In this document: positions 1 through 5,630 of the stretch, piece after piece
How positions within the stretch are numbered: position 1 is the stretch's first letter
Layout: each line of letters starts with the position of its first letter
NCBI GenBank assembly: GCA_043742955.1
Contig: JAYTXL010000383.1
Location: 1 to 13,373 of the forward strand
Length of the DNA: 13,373 nucleotides
Origin: JAYTXL01 sp043742955
GTDB taxonomy: Bacteria > Verrucomicrobiota > Verrucomicrobiia > Limisphaerales > JAYTXL01
Reading direction: 5' to 3'
Position numbers and translations under genes: made by a program
The notes under the pieces: generated by a model
The model's database searches: none
What the model was told of the DNA's origin: nothing
The model's input: the letters and a program-made list of their open reading frames with translations, nothing else

Positions 1-74
1 CCACGACCCAGTTCACGTGTTTCCAGATACCCACCCAAAAAAAGTGCCCCAGAAGTTCCACGCCCGCTTGACAT
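1..74 (-). CDS. Possible start of a second cassette ORF (partial, runs off left edge)
   Basis: On the minus strand an ATG at 74-72 opens a reading frame that stays open to the window edge: 24 full codons, beginning MSSGRGTSGALFLGGYLETR. It starts 12 nt after the attC-like R' core (92-86), which is where the first ORF of the next gene cassette normally begins. I recognise no family from so few residues. An open frame of 24 codons can occur by chance, so support comes only from its position relative to the attC-like site. Confidence 0.22.
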   Translation of the reverse strand, partial: MSSGRGTSGALFLGGYLETRELGR

Positions 75-85
75 TTATGAAGCCA

Positions 86-178
86 TATCAACGACTCAAG
101 CTCACCCACAGCCGAAAGGAAACCATGAAACTGAAACCTGAAACGTCGTCGGCTGTTGGGTGCAGCGCTTGGTTAGGC
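86..178 (-). other. attC-like (integron cassette recombination) site
   Basis: Read on the minus strand, this 93-bp imperfect inverted repeat opens with GCCTAAC (178-172), a perfect match to the R'' consensus RYYYAAC. It closes with GTTGATA (92-86), which keeps the essential GTT of R' (GTTRRRY) but is degenerate after it. Between them, plus-strand arms 97-115 (CAAGCTCACCCACAGCCGA) and 149-171 are complementary over about 18 positions with a few extra bases on one side, as the extrahelical bases of attC sites require. The 33-nt centre would be the variable loop. The length lies within the known attC range (about 57-141 bp), and the site starts 7 nt after the stop of the adjacent minus-strand ORF. 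No integrase gene is in the window, so this would be an isolated (CALIN-type) cassette or one edge of an array lying to the left. Confidence 0.5.
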
Positions 179-184
179 GGCATA

Positions 185-508
185 TCAGAGTCCGCTCAAA
201 TCCTCAAGCGTGAGCCTTCGCCGTCTCGGTGGTTCCTCGCGCTGCTTCAAATACGCCTTGAATTCAAGAAGCTCCTTCTCAAGCTTCGCATGCGCCTTTT
301 GGAGTTCCGCATGTTGGTCATGAAGTTCCGAATGAGATTGTCCGAGGAGGCTATGATTTATTTTGAGCGCCTTGTAGAGTCGGATAATCCTAGCCGGTAT
401 TTGCATGTGATGGCGGAGCTTCATTGTTTCGCCGCGTATCTCACTCGGGGACGCACGATTAAGAATCAACTCTTCGATGATTCCAATTTGTTTGAGGATG
501 ACATTCAT
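185..508 (-). CDS. Small coiled-coil protein, putative integron gene-cassette ORF
   Basis: A 107-residue ORF of unknown function. The N-terminal part (about 1-45) is mixed helical with several hydrophobic residues. Residues about 55-90 carry a repeating pattern (HSELHDQHAELQKAHAKLEK) typical of a short coiled coil, and the C-terminus is basic (REEPPRRRRL). There is no signal peptide or membrane segment. The ATG lies 17 nt downstream (minus strand) of a GTTAGGC core at 531-525, and the TGA lies 7 nt before the GCCTAAC core at 178-172, the layout of a one-gene integron cassette. The plus-strand frame over the same DNA is longer but has no family-like features. I assign no function; the cassette context suggests an accessory, laterally acquired gene. 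Confidence 0.5.
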   Translation of the reverse strand: MNVILKQIGIIEELILNRASPSEIRGETMKLRHHMQIPARIIRLYKALKINHSLLGQSHSELHDQHAELQKAHAKLEKELLEFKAYLKQREEPPRRRRLTLEDLSGL

Positions 509-524
509 AATGACGTGATCTCGC

Positions 525-531
525 CGCCTAA
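525..531 (-). other. Integron core-type site (GTTAGGC) at head of cassette
   Basis: On the minus strand this is GTTAGGC, matching the R' core GTTRRRY at which integron integrases exchange strands. It lies 17 nt upstream of the coiled-coil ORF. I could not find a convincing partner R'' with complementary arms on its upstream side (plus-strand positions 532-670), so the upstream half is either an attI-like simple site or has been lost. Confidence 0.4.
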
Positions 532-728
532 CGAAAAAAGCTCAGCGACGCTGGGAGGGAGCGAGTGAGCACGCCCGCGCAATCCGATAAGAGCGGCGCG
601 CGGCAGCGGAACGCGAAGCGTTCGCTGCAGCGCGATGGTAGCCACCCTGTAAGCGGCGCTCGGCACGCAGAGAAACCAGCGGTCTGGTAGGAGTGGGGGG
701 ACTTCCAAACAACCAACAAACCAAAATT
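532..728. repeat. Palindrome-rich, REP-like intergenic spacer
   Basis: I see no convincing gene in this stretch. It holds a strong hairpin at 603-628: an 11-bp stem GCAGC(G)GAACGC / GCGTTCGCTGC with one bulged G (608) and a GAA loop. A second, smaller palindrome, ACCAG-CGGT-CTGGT, lies at 675-688. The GC-rich dyads and absence of coding signal resemble dispersed intergenic repeats of large verrucomicrobial genomes, but copy number cannot be judged from one window. Confidence 0.35.
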
Positions 729-1130
729 ATGGGATACATAAAACACGACGCAATCGTTGCAACATCTTGGCAAGCCGAGCACCTCGCCCGTGCGCGGCAA
801 ATGGCGGTCGGACTCGGGCTCCAATGCTCTGAGATAGTCGCGAGCAAAATGAACAGCTACATCTCGTTCCTCATTGCGCCGGACGGGTCCAAAGAGGGAT
901 GGCCCGACAGCGACACTGGCGACGCGGCGCGCGAACACTGGAAAGCGATGCTGCGCGGAAATGATGAAATCTACGTGGACTGGGCGCACGTAAATTTCGG
1001 GGGCGACGACGATCATTGCTCGACTCTCCGGGATCACAGCGGCGTCGATTACGAAGCGGGCGGCGGGGGTGCGGAGCAGGGTGAGATGGCGCGTCAATCG
1101 CAGAGCCGCGCCGGTGTGGCTACCTCCTGA
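729..1130 (+). CDS. Small conserved hypothetical protein with IAPDGSKEGW motif
   Basis: A protein of 133 residues beginning MGYIKHDAIVATSW. I recognise it, from memory, as a small soluble family of unknown function found in phages and accessory regions. Its hallmarks are an N-terminal strand (YIKHDAIVATSW), a helix with alternating Ala/Arg, then SYISFLIAPDGSKEGWPDSD followed by GDAAREHW and an acidic strand (IYVDWAHVNFGGDDDH). No catalytic motif, signal peptide or membrane segment is visible. The frame stays open upstream to a GTG at 693, but family-like sequence starts at the ATG at 729, which I chose although no good ribosome binding site precedes it. The last 25 or so residues (from EAGGGGAEQGE) are low-complexity and look like a non-homologous extension past the usual family end. 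It has no close co-directional neighbour and probably stands alone. Confidence 0.55.
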   Translation: MGYIKHDAIVATSWQAEHLARARQMAVGLGLQCSEIVASKMNSYISFLIAPDGSKEGWPDSDTGDAAREHWKAMLRGNDEIYVDWAHVNFGGDDDHCSTLRDHSGVDYEAGGGGAEQGEMARQSQSRAGVATS

Positions 1131-1480
1131 TTATACAAAAGGCTTTTGCGTTATTGCCAACTTGCCAACTGGGTGAAATCTCATTGCCGGACTGTATCAC
1201 ACCCTGCTGCACGCGCAATGAACTTGTCCCGCGTTCTCGTCCCATTCGCGACACACGCAACCAGGTGAAGTCGTTTGTCTCCTGCCATTGGAACGCCTTC
1301 TGGCGCTCGTTCCCCTCTCAATGACAATTTCAGTTCGCGGTGCTCAGAGGCAATGTCAGTTCACGCTTCGTTCCTCAGCGCTTAAAACTTTGGATGCGCG
1401 CAACCAGACACACGCTTTCCAACGCTCAATGCGGTGCTCCCGCGCGCGTTACGCCGACGCTCATGCCCGGCGGGGCGCCA
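1131..1480. other. Intergenic stretch without recognisable gene
   Basis: I see no supportable gene on either strand. Present are a perfect 13-nt palindrome CAAAAG-G-CTTTTG (1136-1148) just after the upstream gene, a short direct repeat TTGCCAAC (around 1153-1170), and an imperfect hairpin GGAACGCC...GGCGCTCGTTCC (1290-1313). An ORF crossing this region (1288-1818, plus) is low-complexity Arg/Ser/Ala sequence opposite the transposase and is taken as a shadow. Confidence 0.5.
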
Positions 1481-1504
1481 AAAAGGAAAAGGAAAAGGAA
1501 AAGG
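1481..1504. repeat. Tandem AAAAGG hexamer repeat
   Basis: Four perfect AAAAGG units run from 1481 to 1504. A fifth copy after a TG interruption (1507-1512) forms the outer end of the left transposase-flanking repeat. The right flank also contains AAAAGG-type units on the opposite strand (CCTTTT at 2555-2560 and 2578-2583), so the hexamers seem linked to the element ends. Confidence 0.6.
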
Positions 1505-1506
1505 TG

Positions 1507-1538
1507 AAAAGGTGTCAGTCAAGGTATTGTCATATTTA
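1507..1538 (+). repeat. Left flanking inverted repeat of the transposase element
   Basis: The plus strand begins AAAAGGTGTCAGTCAAGG and continues TATTGTCATATTTA. It matches the reverse complement of 2526-2560 (AAAAGGGGTCAGTCAATGG, then TATTGACATATATTTA) with two substitutions and three extra bases in the right copy. The transposase TAA stop (1538-1536) lies inside its inner end. Confidence 0.65.
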
Positions 1539-2504
1539 TTTCCAGAGCTGGGCTGGTGACGATTCGGGTGTGAAGGCTCGCCCCTGCCGATACAGCAGGT
1601 GCGTCAAATGGCCACGCGTGCCCATGCCCAGCCGCGCCGCGATCCACGCCAACGTCACCGTTGTTTCTGCCCGCACCTTCGCCGCGAGACTCACTTTGAA
1701 AGGATCGCCTTTCCGCCGGGCCGCAAGGTCGGCTTCCGTCCACCCCATTCGCTCCAATTCCGTCACGATCAGCCGTTCGGCCTTCGCGTGCGCGGATTCC
1801 ACCAGTTCCGCTCCGTAATGCCAGTCGCCTTGCCGCTCGGAAACCTGCGCCAGAAGTTCCTGCCGGAATGTTTCACTGCCCAGGCACCAACCCCGCCGCA
1901 GCGGCTTGAATTCGTCGTCCTCCCGTTCGCTGCGCCGGCGCAACTCCATGGCGGTCGAGAATTCATGGCGTCCCGCCTGGCTGTCCTGTGGGATTCTCCA
2001 TTCTCCGAATAACCGGCCCGTCCGTAGCCAGACCGGGCGGGCGGCCGGTGATTCCAGATACAGCGGATAGCTGCTCCAGCGATAAGCCGCCAGCGGCGCT
2101 GGCGCTGCGATCAGGCCCGCCCGCGCAGGGTTCAGATGCACATAATCGCACACTGTCTTGAGATAACCGCTGCCGTGGCCGTCCACCAGCAGCGCCTTGT
2201 AACGTCCGCTGAAAAGATGACCGAAGAGTTTATGCCGCCGATTGAAGCGGCTGGTGTAAACACCCAGGAACCATTTCATGCCCGCGACCAGATTGCCCTG
2301 CGGCGTTTCAACCACCAGATGGAAATGGTTTCCCATGAGGCAGAAAGCATGGATTCGCCAACCGGTCTTGGCGCAGCCCTCGGCAAGGGTTTCCAGGAAG
2401 CGTTGGCGATCTGTGTCGTCGCGGTAGATCGCTTCGCGGTGGTCGCCGCGATTCATGACGTGGTAGATCGCCCCGGGGTATTCCAATCTGATTTTCCGGC
2501 CCAT
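1536..2504 (-). CDS. REP-associated tyrosine transposase (Y1 / HUH, RAYT-like)
   Basis: A 322-residue single-strand DNA transposase of the IS200-related RAYT group. These enzymes nick and rejoin hairpin-containing DNA through a tyrosine-DNA intermediate. The N-terminus GRKIRLEYPGAIYHVMNRG is the standard family start. The metal-binding HUH motif is G58-N-H60-F-H62 (MGNHFHLVVE), and the catalytic tyrosine is most likely Y121 in Y121VHLN125PARAG, the YxxxN signature of RAYTs. The C-terminal third (from about 220) is a variable helical region ending near the left repeat. The frame is open upstream to 2615, but those 37 residues are translated flanking repeat, so I chose the ATG at 2504, where homology begins. 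All core motifs are intact and no frameshift is seen, so the protein may be active. It is divergent from the downstream pilus operon. Confidence 0.88.
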   Translation of the reverse strand: MGRKIRLEYPGAIYHVMNRGDHREAIYRDDTDRQRFLETLAEGCAKTGWRIHAFCLMGNHFHLVVETPQGNLVAGMKWFLGVYTSRFNRRHKLFGHLFSGRYKALLVDGHGSGYLKTVCDYVHLNPARAGLIAAPAPLAAYRWSSYPLYLESPAARPVWLRTGRLFGEWRIPQDSQAGRHEFSTAMELRRRSEREDDEFKPLRRGWCLGSETFRQELLAQVSERQGDWHYGAELVESAHAKAERLIVTELERMGWTEADLAARRKGDPFKVSLAAKVRAETTVTLAWIAARLGMGTRGHLTHLLYRQGRAFTPESSPAQLWK

Positions 2505-2525
2505 GCCGCAGCTTGCGCCCGCCTT

Positions 2526-2560
2526 TAAATATATGTCAATACCATTGACTGACCCCTTTT
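2526..2560 (-). repeat. Right flanking inverted repeat of the transposase element
   Basis: The minus strand reads AAAAGGGGTCAGTCAATGG then TATTGACATATATTTA, the inverted counterpart of 1507-1538. The core ATTGACTGACCCCTTTT (2544-2560) is repeated exactly at 2567-2583, a 23-nt step, followed by a third fragment GACCCTTTT at 2584-2592. Confidence 0.65.
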
Positions 2561-2566
2561 CTTTTA

Positions 2567-2583
2567 ATTGACTGACCCCTTTT
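2567..2583 (-). repeat. Second tandem copy of the right-repeat core
   Basis: An exact 17-nt copy of ATTGACTGACCCCTTTT, 23 nt after the first copy. It makes the right end asymmetric with the left, which shows one full copy plus AAAAGG hexamers. Serial duplication of this kind is typical of repeat clusters acted on by RAYTs. Confidence 0.6.
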
Positions 2584-2600
2584 GACCCTTTTCCGTTGCA

Positions 2601-2637
2601 GGGGGAGTTTGACATTCCCCGAAGGGCCGATAAGCTC
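2601..2637 (+). promoter_or_regulatory. Candidate promoter of the pilus operon with a dyad over the -35
   Basis: A perfect TTGACA lies at 2609-2614, with a weak -10-like TAAGCT 16 nt later (2631-2636). The -35 sits inside an inverted repeat GGGGA-N9-TCCCC (2602-2606 / 2616-2620), which could be an operator or an mRNA hairpin. The GTG of pilB follows about 55 nt downstream. I found no convincing sigma-54 (-24/-12) element. Only the -35 hexamer is strong. Confidence 0.35.
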
Positions 2638-2692
2638 TCCTGAAATTATCCGAGATGCGCTTTTTGCGCTGCAATTTTTTCAAAGGTAAACT

Positions 2693-4408
2693 GTGCCTGT
2701 CAAAGACGATTATTTAGTCGATACTCTGGTAGATACCGGGGTGGTCACCAGCAGCCAACTGGATGCGGTGCGGCTCATTGCCGGGGATACGGGTGAAGGG
2801 TTGGTGGATTTGCTCCTTTCCCAAGGGGTGATTTCGCCCATCAACGTCACGCAAGCAAAAGCGGTCGCGTTTGGCTCCGAATATGTGGACCTGGCCGATA
2901 TGCGAATTGAGGACGACGTCATCGCGGCGGTCCGGCGCGACGTGGTGAAGAAGTACAAGGTCGTGCCCGTGCAAAAGCACGGCAGGAGCCTCACGCTGGC
3001 CATCAGCGACCCGTCGGACCTCGATACCATCGACAGCCTGCATCACATTTTGAAGGCGGACATCGAAATCGTCGTGGCGACGGAGGAAGCCATTGAGGCG
3101 GCGATCACCCGCTATTACGGCTCCAGCGACGACTCCGTGGGCAAGATGATTCAGGATATCACGGAGGGAGAAGTCGACGTGGGCAACGTGGGCAAGGGGC
3201 TTGAATCTGGGGATGATGGCTCCGAAGTGGACGCGGATGCGCCGTTGATCAAGCTGGTGAACAGCATCATCGTGGAGGCGTTCAAAGCCCGGGCCTCGGA
3301 TATTCACATGGAGCCGCTGGAGCGGAAATTCCGGGTGCGGTATCGCATTGACGGCGTGCTCCAGGAAGTCAAGAGCCCGCCCAAGCGCCTGCAAGCCTCG
3401 ATCATCAGCCGGTTAAAGATTCAATCCGGCATGTCCATTGCGGAGCGGCGCATCCCGCAGGACGGGCGCATTCAATTGATGATCGGCGGCAAGTCGATCG
3501 ACTTGCGGGTGTCTTGTCTGCCCACCAACCATGGCGAGAGCATGGTCATGCGTATTCTGGATAAGACCGGTTTGAAGCTGGGGTTGTCCGAGTTGGGTTT
3601 TCTCACGGACGATCAGCAGACGTTCGAGCGGTTGATTGGCCTGCCGGACGGCATTATTTTGGTCACCGGCCCGACGGGTTCCGGCAAGACGACCACCCTG
3701 TATTCCTGCCTTAATTATATCAACCGGCCGGATCGGAAGATCATCACGGTGGAAGATCCAGTGGAATACGTGTTGTCGGGCATCAATCAGGTGCAGGTCA
3801 GCGAGGTGGTGGGTTTGACCTTTGCGGCGGCGTTACGTTCCATGCTGCGCCAGGCGCCGAACGTGGTGATGCTGGGTGAAATTCGGGACATGGAAACCGC
3901 CAGCATCGCCATTAACGCGTCGCTGACGGGCCATCTGGTTTTCTCCACCCTGCACACGAACGACGCGCCCGGCGCGGTGACCCGCTTGATTGACATCGGC
4001 ATCAAGCCCTTTCTGGTGGCTTCCTCGTCGCGGGCGTTGATGGCGCAACGATTGGTGCGCAAGGTTTGCCGCCGTTGTGCGGCCCCGTGCCAGCCGCTCG
4101 AATCGGAGTTGCGCGCGCTGGCCATCGACCCGGCCACGGTCACCGGGGCCAATTTTATGAAGGGCAAGGGCTGCAACGATTGCAACAAGACCGGCTATCG
4201 CGGGCGCTTCGGCGTGTTTGAAATATTTGTGATTGACGACGAGGCGCGCAAGTTGATCTACGACCGCGTGCCCACTTCGGTCCTGCGCAACCGTGCCCGG
4301 GAAATGGGGATGCGCACCCTGCGGGAGGACGGGGCGCGCAAAGTGCTGGCCGGGTTGACGACGCCGGATGAGGTGATTCGTTCCACCACCACCGAGGTGG
4401 AAGCCTAA
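2693..4408 (+). CDS. pilB: Type IV pilus / type II secretion assembly ATPase PilB (GspE family), first copy
   Basis: A cytoplasmic hexameric ATPase that powers subunit addition through the platform protein PilC. At 571 residues it has the usual PilB length. Residues about 5-145 form an MshEN/T2SSE_N-type domain with two related helical halves, without the clear RLG signature tied to cyclic-di-GMP binding. The ATPase follows: DIHMEP near 205, Walker A GPTGSGKT (326-333), Walker B VVMLGE with Glu396, and the His-box segment TGHLVFSTLHTND. A complete C4 zinc motif is present (Cys459, Cys462, Cys494, Cys497), as in PilB but not PilT. The usual D-P-D before Walker B is A388-P-N390 here. The start is GTG, supported by AAAGG 6 nt upstream (2682-2686). 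It is the first gene of the operon, 86 bp before pilT. Confidence 0.92.
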   Translation: MPVKDDYLVDTLVDTGVVTSSQLDAVRLIAGDTGEGLVDLLLSQGVISPINVTQAKAVAFGSEYVDLADMRIEDDVIAAVRRDVVKKYKVVPVQKHGRSLTLAISDPSDLDTIDSLHHILKADIEIVVATEEAIEAAITRYYGSSDDSVGKMIQDITEGEVDVGNVGKGLESGDDGSEVDADAPLIKLVNSIIVEAFKARASDIHMEPLERKFRVRYRIDGVLQEVKSPPKRLQASIISRLKIQSGMSIAERRIPQDGRIQLMIGGKSIDLRVSCLPTNHGESMVMRILDKTGLKLGLSELGFLTDDQQTFERLIGLPDGIILVTGPTGSGKTTTLYSCLNYINRPDRKIITVEDPVEYVLSGINQVQVSEVVGLTFAAALRSMLRQAPNVVMLGEIRDMETASIAINASLTGHLVFSTLHTNDAPGAVTRLIDIGIKPFLVASSSRALMAQRLVRKVCRRCAAPCQPLESELRALAIDPATVTGANFMKGKGCNDCNKTGYRGRFGVFEIFVIDDEARKLIYDRVPTSVLRNRAREMGMRTLREDGARKVLAGLTTPDEVIRSTTTEVEA

Positions 4409-4494
4409 GGAAACTGCGTAAAATTTTTATGACCATATTCGGACGGTTCACGGCGCACTCCGCGCGCCACAATTTTAACTAAGACCCATTTGCC

Positions 4495-5622
4495 ATGTCG
4501 TACTCGATGTCTGATTTGTTGCAGTTGATGGTCAACGAAGGCGCGGCTGACCTGCACATCCGGGTCGGCATCCCGCCGGTGATCCGCCAACATGGGACGC
4601 TGGAGCGCGTCGCGGGCCCGCCGCTCACCCCGGAGGACACCGAGGAAATGATGACCAGCATCACCTCAGAGGATCATATCCAAAGCGTGCGCACCAAGGG
4701 CGGGGCGGATTTCGGGTTCGCGTTCGGCGAGTTGGCGCGGTTTCGGTGCAGTGTGTTTAAGGAGCGCGGCAACTTCGCGCTGGTCCTGCGGCAAATTCCG
4801 AGCAAACTTCTGAGCATCGACCAGATCGGCCTGTCCCACACTTTGGTGAAGGACTTGTTGAACAAGCCGCGCGGACTCATCCTCGTGACCGGGCCGACGG
4901 GTTCCGGCAAGTCCACCACGCTCGCGTCCATGATCAATATTTTGAACGAGACCCGGGACGAGGCGCATATCATCACGATTGAGGATCCGATTGAGTTCTA
5001 TCACAAGCACAAGAAGGCGGTGATCACGCAGCGGGAGGTCAGCATTGATGTGCCGAGTTTCGCGGAGGCGATCCGTCGCGCGTTGCGTCAGGATCCGGAT
5101 GTGATTCTGGTGGGGGAGTTGCGGGATTTGGAAACCATCGAGGCCGCCGTGACGGCGGCGGAGACCGGCCACTTGGTGTTTGGCACGCTGCACACGAATT
5201 CGGCGGCCAAGACCATTGATCGGATCGTGAACGCCTTTCCCGGCAACTTGCAGGAAACCATCCGCATTCAGCTATCGACCGTGTTGCAGGCGGTGATCGC
5301 CCAGATTCTGGTGCCGCGCTGCGACAAGCCCGGTCGCGTGGCCATTCACGATGTGATGGTCAATACGCCGTCCATTTCGGCGCTGATCCGCGACAACAAG
5401 ACTTTCCGCATCACCTCCGACCAGCAGACCGGCGCCAAGTTTGGCATGATCACGCTGGACGCGAACCTGCTCGACAAATACACGCGCGGCTGGGTTTCGC
5501 GCGAGGACTGCATCAACCGCAGCATTGATCCCCAAACGGTCCTGCAAAAATTGCAGGAGATCGACGCGGAGAGAGCCGCTGCCGCTGCTGCGGCGAGCCG
5601 GGGAAATTCCGGCAAGAAATAA
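4495..5622 (+). CDS. pilT: Twitching-motility retraction ATPase PilT
   Basis: A 375-residue hexameric ATPase that depolymerises pili. It lacks the long N-terminal domain and the zinc motif of PilB, and starts with the short PilT PAS-like region (SDLLQLMVNEGAADLHIRVG). Walker A is GPTGSGKS (133-140), Walker B is D200-P-D202-VILVGE208, and the His-box is TGHLVFGTLHTNSAAKTIDR. Near the C-terminus, SISALIRDNKTFRI corresponds to the AIRNLIRE retraction motif of PilT, followed by TGAKFGMITLD. The tail is an Ala-rich, charged stretch after about residue 360. Two in-frame ATGs (4495, 4507) are possible; I use the first, although neither has a strong ribosome binding site. The stop is 8 nt before the next pilB, so the two are surely co-transcribed. 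Confidence 0.93.
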   Translation: MSYSMSDLLQLMVNEGAADLHIRVGIPPVIRQHGTLERVAGPPLTPEDTEEMMTSITSEDHIQSVRTKGGADFGFAFGELARFRCSVFKERGNFALVLRQIPSKLLSIDQIGLSHTLVKDLLNKPRGLILVTGPTGSGKSTTLASMINILNETRDEAHIITIEDPIEFYHKHKKAVITQREVSIDVPSFAEAIRRALRQDPDVILVGELRDLETIEAAVTAAETGHLVFGTLHTNSAAKTIDRIVNAFPGNLQETIRIQLSTVLQAVIAQILVPRCDKPGRVAIHDVMVNTPSISALIRDNKTFRITSDQQTGAKFGMITLDANLLDKYTRGWVSREDCINRSIDPQTVLQKLQEIDAERAAAAAAASRGNSGKK

Positions 5623-5630
5623 TTCATCCT

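Larger units (their letters stand above)
1507..2583 (-). mobile_element. REP-associated HUH transposase element with inverted flanking repeats
   Basis: A roughly 1.08-kb unit containing one minus-strand Y1 transposase gene between inverted copies of a 32-35 bp repeat (1507-1538 and 2526-2560), the right copy partly duplicated at 2567-2583. The left repeat overlaps the transposase stop codon and the right one ends 21 bp before its start, leaving almost no spare sequence. Solitary RAYT-type transposases flanked by paired inverted REP sequences are known. Whether this unit moves as a whole or only mobilises the repeats cannot be decided here. It lies directly upstream of, and divergent from, the pilus operon. 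Confidence 0.6.

Noticed and set aside
17..568. 183-codon plus-strand ORF
   Set aside because: Arg/Leu/Lys-rich shadow of the minus-strand coiled-coil ORF and the attC-like site; it crosses both core sites and shows no family pattern.
1130..1168. Minus-strand TTGGCA...TATAAT promoter-like pair
   Set aside because: The spacer is 19 nt and the only downstream sequence is antisense to the IAPDGSKEGW gene, with no gene to drive.
1288..1818. 176-codon plus-strand ORF
   Set aside because: Low-complexity Arg/Ser/Ala translation that runs through the AAAAGG hexamers and left flanking repeat and then opposite the transposase.
1481..2592. CRISPR-like or tandem-repeat array
   Set aside because: Only two to three repeat copies with unequal spacing and no spacer-repeat periodicity; explained as transposase-linked repeats.
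2505..2615. N-terminal extension of the transposase (37 more codons)
   Set aside because: These codons are translated flanking repeat; family homology begins at the ATG at 2504.
4429..4482. 17-codon ORF (MTIFGRFTAHSARHNFN) ending 12 nt before pilT
   Set aside because: No ribosome binding site and no known leader-peptide pattern; a short chance frame in the 86-bp pilB-pilT gap, though translational coupling cannot be excluded.
5560..5622. Ala-rich PilT tail as a sequencing artefact
   Set aside because: The frame is intact and ends normally 8 nt before the next gene; low-complexity PilT tails are not unusual.
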